Of a stretch of 64,000 bases of DNA, positions 22,627-34,497 are shown in pieces. The first letter of the stretch is position 1. Every line of letters begins with the position of its first letter. The translations under genes and the position numbers were made by a program. Under the pieces are notes generated by a model, which was not told where the DNA came from, made no database searches, and saw only the letters and a list, made by a program, of their open reading frames with translations. This DNA comes from Saxidomus purpurata (Eukaryota; Mollusca; Bivalvia; Venerida; Veneridae), in contig JAFMSR010000015.1 of assembly GCA_022818135.1 (NCBI GenBank), positions 30,921,929 to 30,985,928 of the forward strand, written 5' to 3'.

Positions 22627-22641
22627 ATTGTATGATGCCAA

Positions 22642-23058
22642 GCAATTGACTGAAGTTTCAAGGTTTAAATTGTTACTGAGAAAGTGAATTTTAAGCAAGC
22701 TTAACCAGACTCAAGACGACAATGCCGACTGACGTTAAGAAAGTTATGACAATGGCTCTCCTGTTTTTCAAAGAAAAGCTAAAAGTGATAAATCAATCTT
22801 TTGTTATAAATTGATTCAGTATACCTATTGTAGATCAAGTACTTGCAGCTTACATTAACTATCCCCATGAGTGCTTCCAAAAATACTGCGAATTGCAATA
22901 TACCGGGTCTATTGCGGGCCCCTAGTTATTACCAGTAGTCTTTCTTCCATGCTGTTTTAAATTAACTTGTCTAAAACAACAACTGAATGTTTTAATAGCA
23001 GGTTATTATCTTTCATATTTAACATATATAAGACTCTAGTAGTATTTCGTAACAAGTA

Positions 23059-23090
<32 letters not shown>

Positions 23091-24559
23091 ATATAATCAA
23101 TGTATGTATGAATGTACCGACCAAAATTTAGTGTAACAAAAGAATCATGGTAAAGTTAGAAAGTTTTAGTTACAATACAATAAATCCTATTTGTATTTAT
23201 ATTGAGTTAATATCTGTTCTTTGTAAATAACAGCATGATCCAGAGGAATGAATTTGATTTCCCTTTAGATTATTGCATTTCTGTCTACATTTAAAAATCG
23301 TATTTAAGACATGTAGATCTTTGTGATTTCTTACAGTTATTAGGTACGAACCGACTTCGACAAAATGCGGACATTTTCGTACCATTTTCGAACCATGCAT
23401 TTACATAAAATACAACAATTACAACGTGTTTAAAGTATAAAAATATGTTGTCATATTTCAAAAAGACATCTACAAGTTTCTCTGTACAGTAAAGTTAATT
23501 TGCTGATAAGTTTCAGTTTTATACATGTTACTATATAAATTCAGTTAGCCGAAACTGCAGTTAGCCGAAACACTAAAAATCCTTTTGGGTGTTATGATCA
23601 AAACCGCGTAGGAAAATAGTTTTATACAGTTGATCTTTTGTTACAAATTATAAGAAAAACGACAATATAATATTATGCTATTCTAAAATGTTTTTCCTCC
23701 ACAGATAGCGGTTCGTCGCTGAAACGGGGCTACGTTCACCCCCCTGATATGGAACTACTTGTTTATATGTAAAGCGTTCGGCCGTAAGAAAGCTATACTC
23801 TGTTAACATTGGCCCGATTGAAAAATCAATCGATCCGAAAACAAACTTAAGTGTGATTATAAATTCTATATTAAAATAATCGCGTGATAGAAACGTAATG
23901 AATCCACATTACCCGATACCGGAAGATTACGGCATGTTTGACCGATATAGGTTTTTATACTGGCCGAACAATAAAACTTTTCACTACTTCTTAAACGCTT
24001 ACATAAGCATATAAATCATTTGACATTTACATGGATAAAAGATAGAAATATCTTTACAAATAACTTTTTGACAATTTAAAGCTTCACAATAAACAGTGGT
24101 TTTAACACATTCTTCATCGTACCTTCCTAGGCAATTTTCATTCATTTTGTAACATTTTGTTCAAAGAACTATACAATACTCCAATTACATGTTACATTTT
24201 CAAACCCCGTATTAAATATAGCGCAATCACCTATAGTTCCTTCCTACTATCTAGCAGAAGAGCGTTTCTATACTGTAACGCAAACTCGTATAAGAAATTG
24301 ATGTAGTAGCCTAAATAAAGATCTCTTTTAAAACAATATACGAGATTATCCCGTAGTGACCATGGCATTGAACAACTTTTCTTTAAATGTAGTCACTATA
24401 CTAATGCGCGTCGTTTATTGTTTATAATCTATGATTTTGGTTTTTTTTTTTATTATTTTGATTTGATTTTCTGTATCTTAAAATTATGGCTTAGTTATTT
24501 TTCGTTCTTATCTTTGCTCTTTAGTAAACAAAAATCCGCTGTTTGGTATAAGGTACAGG
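22642..24559. other. No gene seen
   Basis: Holds the (ATG)n microsatellite at 23059-23091 and a small tandem CAGTTAGCCGAAAC pair near 23546-23572. The open frame at 23197-23400 (minus) has no domain. The remainder is AT-rich. Confidence 0.5.
23059..23091 (+). repeat. (ATG)n microsatellite
   Basis: Eleven uninterrupted ATG/GAT units followed by atatataat. Confidence 0.97.
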
Positions 24560-24885
24560 TAAAAGTAAAAACCAGATTGAAACTGTGTTAACCAGTGAAC
24601 TGGAAACAGTCAGTGAATGGCTTATTTGTAACAAGTTAGTTTTGCATCTAGGCAAAACAGAGTCCATTGTTTTGGATCAAAACCTAAAATAAGGTCTAAA
24701 TCCGGTATGGACATATCATGTTATGGCAAGATTGTTGATGCTGTCCATTCAGTTAAATATCTTGGCGCCACTTTGGACCAAAGCCTGTCTGGTGAAGCTA
24801 TGGCAAGGTCAGTAATTAGTAAAGCCAACTCTAGGTTAAAGTTCCTGTATAGAAAACGTGATTTTCTAACAAAACATGAATAATT
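24560..24885 (+). pseudogene. LINE reverse transcriptase thumb fragment
   Basis: The frame gives VSEWLICNKLVLHLGKTESI, the post-catalytic RT segment seen in CR1/L2-type LINEs. After a one-base shift near 24672 it continues with HSVKYLGATLDQSLSGE and ends at a stop after FLTKHE. The same region of the LINE at 27300-27450 reads SSWLVDNKLSLHFDKTGCII then SVKYFGLSIDENLSGE, so the two are related families. No catalytic box is left; this is a short, dead fragment. Confidence 0.8.
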
Positions 24886-26147
24886 CAGGTAGAATGATAC
24901 TTCTTCCACCGGAACATCCTCGCAGTATCTTCTAGGTAAATGTCAAGTTGGACGAGTTGTCATTAACCACTGACCAAATATTCTAGGTAAAAGTTGTGAT
25001 TCTAGTGTATACTTCAAACACAAATTAGGTCTTAGTTCTGTTTATGTCTCCATGATACTTATCATGGTTAAGAAAAGTTAAAACTTTACTGATGCAAAGT
25101 ACATTACCCTACATGTGGCTAATGCAGAGTACAAACTATGAAGTAAAGGTACAAGCACAGATTGCAATAGGCACTTTTTCACATTTACTTGTAGTGTCGT
25201 AAATTTGAAATTTGTAAACAGGCCATGTCAAATTCTTACTTATTTATAGACAAATGAAATAATTAACTTGTGACTGAACCATTTAATGTTTTTAGCAGGC
25301 CTTTATCTAAAAGTTGAAATTTTATGCACTTTTAGTGCCACTGAACATGACTGTAACAGGGTGAATGTATTTACAGAAACTATTTCTGTATTAACAGTAT
25401 AACAACAGTCATATATTAAATAAGTCAATTATTATAAGGCTAGAAGTATGATACTGTACAGCTGATAGTGTGAGTGATCACCTAAATAAAGCACCAGTTT
25501 CTTTACACTTAAACAGCCTTTGAACATGCTGAAGAGCTAGCAAACAATTTCGCATTCAGCTATAGACAGAATGATTATTGTTATGTAGCTAAACACAGGT
25601 TTGACTGTACTTTTAGCCACCATCTGTGTCTTTTTCTTTTTTGCATGTCCTTTTAGGTGGGATCTTTGAACCTGGGATCTACTTAAATTACTGAATATGC
25701 AAGGAGTAAACACATTATAAAGACTTTGTTAAAACAGTTATAAAAGTTATTAAATACTCAGTTCTGCTGAAACTATAATGTATACATAATTTGTGTAAAA
25801 AAGATTGCCTTAAAAGATTTCTTGTGATGTTGGTATGAAAGAGTATTGTCTTCTAAACACTACTAAATACAGATATCTCAACATTATTAGTTTTTTATTT
25901 CTTTTTATTTAAACATTGTTGAAATACAAAACACGATGCATGTATAACATGATACTATTCAAGTTCTTGTTTAATATGTCTCACTAGTACTTTGGTTTGA
26001 ATAGAAGCAAAGTACACATAGTTGACTTAAAAGTCACTTCAGAGGAATGTTATACTTGTGTGCATCAGTAGTTTTCTTCCATAGTGCGCACTTCTGTTCT
26101 ATGACTCTGTGGGTAGCTTGAGCACATTCCATTTAAAAAGGTTAATA
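24886..26147. other. No gene seen
   Basis: AT-rich sequence with many stops; neither a coding nor a repeat signature recognised. TTCTAGGTAAA occurs twice near 24929 and 24980. Confidence 0.45.
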
Positions 26148-28281
26148 GTATTGATTGATTTTTATTCAGGAAAAATACACATAATTACAAATAAATTAAA
26201 TCGACATTATCAAACTGACTAAGAATTATATATATCACATATATGAATCAACAAATGAGTATTATATCACAGATCAATTTTCACAATTAATTATCACTAT
26301 TCACTTAGCAACATAAGCAACAATCAAATTGTTTATAGTTGTTCATGAACTAAGTAATAAAAACATAAGTAAACTAATATATAAAACACTCGAAAGAGCA
26401 GTTAGCTAAATAATTGTGTATTAAACCTAGGATGGCCCATAAAGCCCTAAAGCTTATTTCCAATGGGGGTCCTGTTAAATACCTTATAGATAAAAACGAT
26501 AAGACTTTGGTTTTTGGAAGTTCACATGAAAATGGAAAATTAAGATAAATGTACATTATAATATGTTTCTATGCTCTATAAACAATTATATTTCATTTGA
26601 TATAAAGTGCATTAGAATTAAAACAAGTATTGTTCAGTCTATCATGAATAGATAAACCATTTGACTTAAGTAATATTAGCGACATCTAACAAATGGCATT
26701 TAATCGCTTTCTTGAACTGTCCAATTTTAGTCATCTGTTTTATTTGCACAGGCAGTGAATTCCAATCATTAATTGCAGAGTAATAAAAAGTTATATTTTC
26801 TTTTCCATTAGATTTTGGAACAACAAAATTATATAATTTAGAGCGGGTAAAATGAGAATGTAAATCTCGTGTAAACATAAAACTTTCTTTTACACAATTT
26901 TAAATACATGGTTGAAACGAAGCTGCTTGTTTCTAGCTTCAATAGTCAAAAGAGACATACCAGCAAGAGTTTGACAATTGACAATTTCCCTTGGACCCAT
27001 ATCATTTATAAATCTGACAATTTATTTTGACATATCTGGAGTTTGTCTTTAAAACATTTACTTAAACTAGGATACCAAGAGGAACAAGCATAGTCTATAT
27101 GACATTGTATAAGGGCAGAACACAAATGTTTCCTAGTATCATAATCTAACACCGAAGCATGTATATACAAAAATTTAAGCATGTATATACAAAAATTTAA
27201 GTCTAGAAATGACATTTGATACAATACAGTTACATATGGAACAACTGTTTCCCCAGACAAATTTTCATCAATACTTAAACCGAAATACTTTACAGATGAT
27301 GTTGGAGAAATAGTATGATTATGGCAGACAACTTTAAAACTAACATCTCTTTTTAATTTCCTTTTAGAACCAAATATAATACACCCAGTTTTATCAAAAT
27401 GAAGTGATAACTTATTGTCAACTAACCAAGATGAACATGATTCTAAGACAGTTCCCAGTTTTTTCAGATATGACATTTGGATCTTTGTGGGCAAATAAGA
27501 TTGAACTATCATCAGCATATAGTATCAGTTTACATGTACATGTTGGATCTATACTGATTTTCATATCATTTACATAACAAAGAAACAATAAAGGGCCTAG
27601 AATACTGCCTTGTAGAACACCACATGTAACATGCTAAAGGTCAGAATAAACATTATTAGCACAAACATTTTGCTTTCTATCCGTTAGATATGACTTAAAC
27701 CAATCTGTAGATTTAACACTCATGATTTTAAGTTTACCATATAGAATATCATGGCCTACAGTGTCAAATGCTTTCTGCAAATCTAACATAACCATACCGG
27801 TATACAGACCTTTGGCGTTGTTATCTCTTATAAAGTCAAGTAAGTGTATTAAACATGTGTCAGTTGAATAAGAGCTCCTAAATCATGACTGTAATTCATA
27901 CAACAAGTTGTTAGCAACAAGAAACTTCTCCAATTGTACATATACAGATTTGTCTAAGATTTTAGATACAATGCTTAAAATACTAACTGATCTATAATTA
28001 CCAACATCCAGATTACTATTTTTCTTATAAAAAGGCTTTACTCGAGCAGTTTTCATGTCTTCAGGAACATTATTATCAGATATTGACATATTTACTATAA
28101 ATGTTATTGGCAACTTGAGAACATTTGCCCCATCTTTCAAAACTTTTGCTGGGATTTCATCTAAACCAGTATTCTTACATAAATTCAAATTTCTAAGTTC
28201 ATTGTATACAAATGATTCTGAAACATGTCTCAATACAAAAGTATTACTTTCAGAATTTCTTTCATTGTAAAAATCATACAA
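26148..28281 (-). pseudogene. CR1/L2-like LINE, decayed
   Basis: On the minus strand from about 28281 the frames give NTGLDEIPAKVLKDG (RT block 0/1), VKPFYKKNSNLDVGNYRSVS (block 1), FRSSYSTDT (block 2) after a stop at 27883, MVMLDLQKAFDTVGHDIL (block A with catalytic Asp), GVLQGSILGPLLF (block B) and LILYADDS (catalytic YADD) near 27510-27525. These are followed by the thumb (SSWLVDNKLSLHFDK) and the C-terminus FYYSAINDWNSLPVQIK at about 26720-26780, typical of the CR1/L2/Daphne group. Stops and shifts near 27890, 27640, 27500 and 26880-27005 break it. The 3' UTR may run to the ATTGATTGATT stretch near 26148. No endonuclease domain is visible, so it is 5'-truncated. Confidence 0.88.
27155..27202 (-). 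repeat. 24 bp tandem duplication inside the LINE
   Basis: GCATGTATATACAAAAATTT occurs twice in succession (period 24). Because 24 is a multiple of three it inserts eight extra codons without shifting the RT frame, a post-insertion slippage event. Confidence 0.85.
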
Positions 28282-29319
28282 CTTCTGATAATAGAACTAA
28301 GATGAGATAATCTACTTGGATTTAGTACGTTATGTTACAGAGACAAAAAATTAATATTTATATTGCTTTTTTCTGCATCTGTATTGTGTTCTCTCTTTGA
28401 AGTGTTCTGCATACTTGCATTAATCAATATCATACAGTCTCTCCATATAAAATGAATACAAACATATATGAATAAAGATTCTAGTAGTTACATTATTGAC
28501 TATTTCTCATCATGCATATCTTATTAAAGAATATTTATTTCTACATAACTAATAAAAATGTCTCTACAAAACATAGACTGCAAGTTAAATGAATAACATG
28601 TCTTTTTGATTTTTATCAATTGTACTTTACCAGAAATGAATAAAAATTACATCTTTTAATCAAGAACAGAATGGGAAACATGTCTTGAATGTAGCTGTTG
28701 ACTGAAAGTGCACATAACTAATAAAAATGTCCGTAGTACAGACTGAAATTTATTAGAGACAGACATTACATGTCTTCATGTACAATGTCCCATTATCCTT
28801 TAAAGGGAATTTAATGCCACTACAGCATAAACATGTAAAACACACGTGCTTTGAAGACAACCTTATACATTCAGTGGTTCAATATCTGTAATTTCTACAC
28901 GAAACTGTGACGTGAACATTTAAAACTAAATATCAAGAAAATATAATTATCCACATTCTTTATTTCTTAAACTGATTGTTGTATTATAAACTTATAAGAA
29001 GCACTGGCTGAGTTATTTGTTTTATTTCATTTCTCTTCTTTGATTTTGTACTTTTTAGAGATAAAAGCATAATGATAAATACCCAGAAATCACCGCTCAC
29101 GAAAATATTACAGTTGTATCACTTATTTGTGAGATTTATTCCATATACTCTCAAAACAAACAAAATTAATATCCTCGATGTAATCATGAAAATAAATTAC
29201 ATGCAAGCAGGATTCAAACTCGGGATGTTCAGTTTGTTAAGCCGACACTCTACCATGTCACCATAAAAGCTTGCTCAATGGCTAGGAAGAACAAATGCTG
29301 AATTATGGTATCAACTGTG
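28282..29319. other. No gene seen
   Basis: AT-rich flank of the LINE. ACATAACTAATAAAAATGTC appears twice (about 28542 and 28711), suggesting a local duplication. No coding signature. Confidence 0.5.
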
Positions 29320-30345
29320 ACCCCCTCTTTTATTTTTTTATATTATTTGTGAGGATTTACACTGAATCTGCATGCGAGTCATTAGTTGATTGAATCTCGT
29401 TCCGTTGACTAAAACTAACCTTAAAGAGAGTCGGGGTCACAATTGGGTGAAAAAATGGGCGGATTTTCAGTATTAAACGTTTCGCGTTGGAAATATTGAC
29501 GGCAAAAGCATCAACAAATTAATATGTGCATATTCCGCAGATAGAGAACTAGCATACGATACTTTTGAAATTACAATATTGGCATATTTGAACCATTATG
29601 CACGTAAAACGTTTATTTCACACCATTTACATTCGACGTCACGTTCCTATGAAACGAGGTGAAAAATAGAAAAAACAACTTGTAGAGTACCATTATGCAA
29701 AATTTCATAACAATCGGAGAAAACTCGTTTTTTGACGTCTGACGTCGGAGAAAGGTCGCGTACTACCTTTAGATAAACTTTTTATAATTTCTGGTCGGAC
29801 ATCGTTGTTGTAGGAGTTTAAGGTAGTATGCGACCTTTGTCCGACGTCAGACGTCAAAAAGCGAGTTTTCTCCGATTGTTATGTAATTTTGCCTAATGGT
29901 ACTATAACATATTGCTCGAATTGTGTTCGTTTTATTTTTTCTATTTTTCATTTCGTTTCCTAGCAACGTGACGTCGAATGTCTGTGGTGTAAAATCGAGG
30001 TTTTACATGCATAACTGGTTCAAAATATTTCGTCATTTTAATTTTGAAACCACCGCATGCTAGCTCTCTATTCTGTGAAATACGCACATATAAATTTTTG
30101 TTGTCATTTTTTCAAACGTAAAGCGTTTCATATTGAAAATCCACCCATTTTTTCACCCGAAATTATGCCCCCGACTTTAAAGTTAGTTATAGTCAACGGA
30201 ACGAGATTCAATCAACAAATGACTAACATGGTGATTTAGTGTAGATCGTAACGAATAGCACTAGAAATCAAAAAAAGGGGGAGGGGTGTTCGCGCATTAT
30301 TTTTCACAAAATGTAAATAAAGTAAAGTTCGGACATCAAGAAGAA
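29320..30345. mobile_element. Foldback element with long inverted arms
   Basis: The left arm (about 29320-29769) and right arm (29820 to about 30290) are inverted copies. GTTGATTGAATCTCGTTCCG on the left answers CGGAACGAGATTCAATCAAC on the right; inner ends GGTCGCGTACTACCTT and AGGTAGTATGCGACC enclose only 50 bp. CpG-containing GACGTCTGACGTCGG motifs lie near the inner ends. 30282-30345 continues into sequence matched at 33060-33140. No ORF of note; a non-autonomous foldback or very long-TIR transposon. Confidence 0.87.
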
Positions 30346-30773
30346 TGATAACGTCGCCTAACGTCATTGAGTGCATTTTGACACCATTCGTGATCTTACG
30401 GTCCGCGTAGACCAAGATGTAGGTTGAAACTGCCATCCCTTGATACAAATGTAAGATAATCATTTCATAAAAAAAAAAAAAACACTTCTATTCACTAGTA
30501 TTGAATACGCCCATGGTGGCAAAACTTTACAGTCTACGAATAAGTAGAAAGTTATATAATTTATATTGTTTGATAGCTCGTTCGTTGTTATTGACATCCT
30601 ACTGTTCGATATCATAGGAGGTTTATCAAAGAATGCGCATAATCATGTATACTATTCTACATGACATGAAGGTGTTATCATTGAACAATATCATTAGTTG
30701 TAACTTTCAACATTTTCGAAAACTTGACCGTGTTTTATGAAATATTCGACGGTATTCGGCATCATTCCTTCTT

Positions 30774-31008
30774 GAGCCGTCGTGGCGTAGTGGTAGCGCG
30801 TTCGCCATAGGATCGAAGGGTCCCGGATTCAGGATCGAAGGGTCCAAGGTTCGATTCGCACCATAGGCATGTCGGCAGTGTCCTTAGGCAAGACACAAAT
30901 AATTCCACATTGCCTCTCTCTCTTGATTCCATCAGGAATGGGTCTCGAGAGCGTTTAATCTAAGTTGTAAGAACTTGTTTCGCAATCGAGAATAAATAAA
31001 TTAGTATA
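30774..31008 (+). mobile_element. tRNA-derived SINE, plus strand
   Basis: Begins GAGCCGTCGTGGCGTAGTGG with a good A-box (TGGCGTAGTGG), then has a B-box GGTTCGATTCG at about 30849. It continues with GTGTCCTTAGGCAAGACAC, a motif of bivalve and other invertebrate SINE bodies, and ends in AATAAATAAATTAG. A 22 bp duplication (AGGATCGAAGGGTCC twice, 30809 and 30831) lies between A and B boxes. The flanks ATTCCTTCT and ATTCATTCT may be the target-site duplication. Confidence 0.88.
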
Positions 31009-32301
31009 AATCAATTCATTCTGCCCTTCAACCACTTTCAAACAAAACTATCCATTTGAAAAAGCAAATCGTTGATATGTTTTACATTCAAGCAAACACA
31101 TCATCACCCCTGTAAAAAATACTTTTTTATGAGTGAGAATAATAATAATCATCATCTTTATCATCATCATTATCATCATCATTATGTGAATTGTACTCTG
31201 GCAACATTCGAAACATTTAGCCTATACAATATTACAAAGGCGGAAATGAAAATATAGTAGACTAATTCCAGTGTGCCTCAAAATATTTATTGGTTTATGT
31301 CTTCAATGTATTCTCTGAATCTAAACATGTTTTTCTGTGATGACAGCTTTGGTGAGTTTAATACGTATTAATTCATTTTAAATTATAATTTAGAATATAA
31401 AGGTAAATCGCTTCCGAAGGTTAGATAGTATGAAATTGTCGCCATGTGAAAACCTGAGGATTACGGTGGGAATATTTTAGCAATGCACGCATGTTACATA
31501 AATTTTAGAGGACGATCATATAAGAGTTCTTGTCAGTTTGTTTGTAGTTACCACATAAGTAGTTCATTGCCGCACTTGAACATGATTACTATGGCTTTAA
31601 TATGCTATTAAAACATTTGTCTGTTTAGGCCTGTATCGAAAGTTCAGATTAAAGACCATCCTGATAGAAATATCTGTAGGATTGTGACTTAGAATTCTTT
31701 GTCCCCACTTTTACAAGTTGAATGCATACTTAACAATTTTAGTAATCGTTTAATAGCCTCTTGGCGTCGTTTTTTATCTGTATGATAGAGTCAAATAAAA
31801 TATCAAAGATGGAGCTGAGACATAGAAGAAATAATAAACGTCTCTAAATGAATTATCAAATAGTACTCTCATGCAGACAGATATAGGAAACACGTTTTAA
31901 TGAAAAAATAGACGCTGACACTTTCCTGTAAATAGTAAGAAAATAAAAAAGCTGCGTTTCTTTGCCTTGACTATACATTTTATACTACATGTTTTTGTAG
32001 TATCAATAACAAACCTAAACTGCGTTCTGTTATCAAGTTATGCATATACATGTATTGGCATAGCTCTTAAATTATGGCAGAGCTTTTCATAAGGCCTTTT
32101 GTGTTTTAGCAGACTCGCACACAAGCTATGATGTGTATCAGAAGTTTACTAGGTAAAGTCATCTCTTATTATAAGAATTATTATTTTGAATTATTTCGAT
32201 ACGGTCTGCCTTTTATCAGCATCTGACCCACGATGGGTAAAGCGCTGAAGTCTGAAGTATATAAGAACTGGCTCTGGTCCAATGCTTTAAGAACTTTTGT
32301 C
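31009..32301. other. No gene seen; ATC-rich microsatellite
   Basis: 31138-31185 is an imperfect (ATC/ATT)n tract. The rest is AT-rich with short frames and no recognised repeat. Confidence 0.5.
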
Positions 32302-32545
32302 AAGTTGTTTGTTGGAGGTTTAACGTCCGTTTTCAACAGTATTTCTGTTGTTTACATGCGGGCAGTTTACCTTCGTTCCTGGGAAGAACCAGTACAGTAC
32401 TAGACTCCATCCACCGTAAGAAACTGCCAACTTTCTCACATAAGAGACATGGTAACCATGTTACCCTCAATCAGCGAGAGCTGAAGATACAGCAATTTCA
32501 AGTCAGCGACTCTGGCCACTCTACAACGCGAACGGTCCGACTGCA
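32302..32545 (-). mobile_element. tRNA-derived SINE, minus strand
   Basis: On the minus strand the head contains GTAGAGTGGCCAGAGTCGCT, and the body runs through TACTGGTTCTTCCCAGGAAC and AAACTGCCCGC to the tail AACGGACGTTAAACCTCC, a typical mollusc SINE 3' end. The B-box is degenerate. The body matches the shorter copy at 33600-33735. Confidence 0.72.
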
Positions 32546-33059
32546 GTTGTATGCATGTGCTCGAAAAGGACTAAAATACCAACCGATCATACATGGACTT
32601 TTTATACAAGTGTAAACACGCACAACTCAGTTTTCATCTTTCTTGGTAAAAGAAGAGCTACTTGTAAATTGCGCTCCTGTGACTTTAAGCATATATTATA
32701 TTAGTGTACATTGCAGAATATAATATAGACAATCGCATGAACTTATTTTGCCAATTCTTGTGTTGTAGATAACGAGTCAATCATGCAAAAGCAGGAAAAT
32801 AATTAAGGAACATGCGTAAATTCTAACAACGATAGCTGTTTTATATACAGCATTCAAAATTGCATTGCTATTACTGTAACTAAATTGCAGACAAAATGTT
32901 CTTAATTAATGTAAAAGATGTCGTAGCATTTAAATTTCATTTGACTAACACAGTATGCAGGATTTCACTTATTTTCATCTCAATCTTTAGCCTTGAAAAT
33001 CAAATATTTGCCAAACTGAACGTTGAGCGTTGCACGTAATAACTTACGACGACAGTCCA
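32546..33059. other. No gene seen
   Basis: AT-rich sequence; frames are short and unremarkable. Confidence 0.5.
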
Positions 33060-33588
33060 CGCGACGGTATTACTCCACAATCATTATTCTTGATGTCCCA
33101 ACTTTCCTAATTGCAACTTTGTGAAAAATATTGCGCAAAAGACCCCCCTTTTAAAACTGTTATGTTAATTGAAACTCTCACGTGAGTCATTAGTTGAATC
33201 TCGTTCCGTTGACCTTAAAGTGAGTCGGTAGTCACAATTTCGGGTGGAAAAATGGGCGGATTTTCAGTATTAAACGTTTTGCGCTCGAAAATATGACAAG
33301 AAATCCTCTTAAATGTGATATTTGCGTATGTCACTGGTAGAGAGCTAGCGTATGGTGTTATTAAAATTACACTTAGATCAAATTTGAACCAGTTATGCAT
33401 GTAAAACGTCGATTTTACACCATCGACATTCGACGTCACGTTGCTCGGAAAAGAAATGAAAAATATATAAATTAAAACAAACACAATGCAAGCAATATGT
33501 GATAGTACCATTAGTCAAAATTTCATAACAATCGGAGAAAACTCGCTTTTTGACGTCTGACGTCGGACAAAGGTCGCATACTACCTTA
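33060..33588. mobile_element. Single arm of the foldback family, inverted
   Basis: 33185-33588 matches the foldback left arm in the same orientation (equivalently the reverse complement of its right arm), from AGTCATTAGTTGAATCTCGT to GGTCGCATACTACCTT. 33060-33140 matches the reverse complement of the sequence beyond the right arm (about 30282-30345), including ACATCAAGAA on the minus strand. So this unit is the right arm plus its outer flank, inverted, about 2.7 kb away. Confidence 0.85.
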
Positions 33589-33599
33589 ACATCCACTTC

Positions 33600-33735
33600 A
33601 ACCGTATTTTTATCAGTTTAACAAGCGGGCAGTTTACCTAACATTGTCATAGGAAGAGCCAGTACACGTTCCGATTCTCTGAAAGTAACTGACAACTTCC
33701 TCACAGCGACTCTAACCACTCGACCACGGAGGCGG
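33600..33735 (-). mobile_element. Internally deleted SINE copy, minus strand
   Basis: On the minus strand: CTCCGTGGTCGAGTGGTTAG with an A-box of tRNA-Ser type, then AACTGACAACTTCC complement, TACTGGCTCTTCC and AAACTGCCCGC, the same body as 32302-32545 but lacking the B-box segment. Confidence 0.7.
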
Positions 33736-33808
33736 ATCTGGTCGGACATCATTATGAAATAACGATCTGTTTCATATGTTTTATGATGATAGCGTATCAA
33801 GGGTTGAC

Positions 33809-33862
33809 TGTGAAACTAGTGTAAATTCATATGAAATAAGACGCACTTACACTAGTTTCACA
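33809..33862. repeat. Perfect 16 bp inverted repeat
   Basis: TGTGAAACTAGTGTAA at 33809-33824 is exactly complementary to TTACACTAGTTTCACA at 33847-33862, with a 22 nt loop. ACTAGT is itself palindromic. Function unknown. Confidence 0.9.
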
Positions 33863-34325
33863 TTCAAACTTCGGTATGTCCATTACGGAAGCATAAATGC
33901 ACCACCACTTAATTTTCAGGTTTCATGAAAATTTCGTGAAAAAATAGAGGATTTCATACAAACAAAGTGCTGAGTAGGTCGTATTACGTATTCCTGAAGG
34001 ATGTGTCATAAATACATACAATTTAAAAGCACTGCATTTTACTTCGTTAAAAAGTCTGAAGCATAACTATGTTATACCTGGAAGGGTTTTGAAATAATAC
34101 AAAATACCAGCAACATGATGTGTTATTAATGAACTGCAAACCTGTCTTAAGCGACCACACAATGGAAGCTGAAATAGTGATCGTTTTAAACAGATGGTCT
34201 CTTAACTCAGGATAAATTGCTATCATCTCAAATTACAAGGGAGGCATATAAAGTGGTTGCACGTGTCAGGTTGTTGCTGAACTCAGGTGGTCGCAAGGGC
34301 ATGGTTGATCGGTGAAAAAAATAAC
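33863..34325. other. No gene seen
   Basis: Non-coding sequence between two inverted repeats; no motif recognised. Confidence 0.5.
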
Positions 34326-34497
34326 TTCTCCAAAATGATATATTAAAACATAAAATGTAATAGTAAATGCTAGAATTAACAACACAGGTGAACATCATCA
34401 AAACAATTTGAGAAAATCTGTTGAAAATGTTGATGAGTTTGGTTTGATTCTAGCATTTACTATTATATTTCATGTTTTAATATATCAATTTGGAGAA
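34326..34497. mobile_element. 172 bp hairpin, MITE-like
   Basis: The outer arms of about 50 bp (left 34326-34376, right 34447-34497) pair nearly perfectly: ATATTAAAACAT with ATGTTTTAATAT, and AGTAAATGCTAGAAT with ATTCTAGCATTTACT. The 70 bp between arms has a second small stem (ACATCATC with GTTGATG). No coding content. It may be a very small foldback transposon or an RNA hairpin. Confidence 0.85.
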
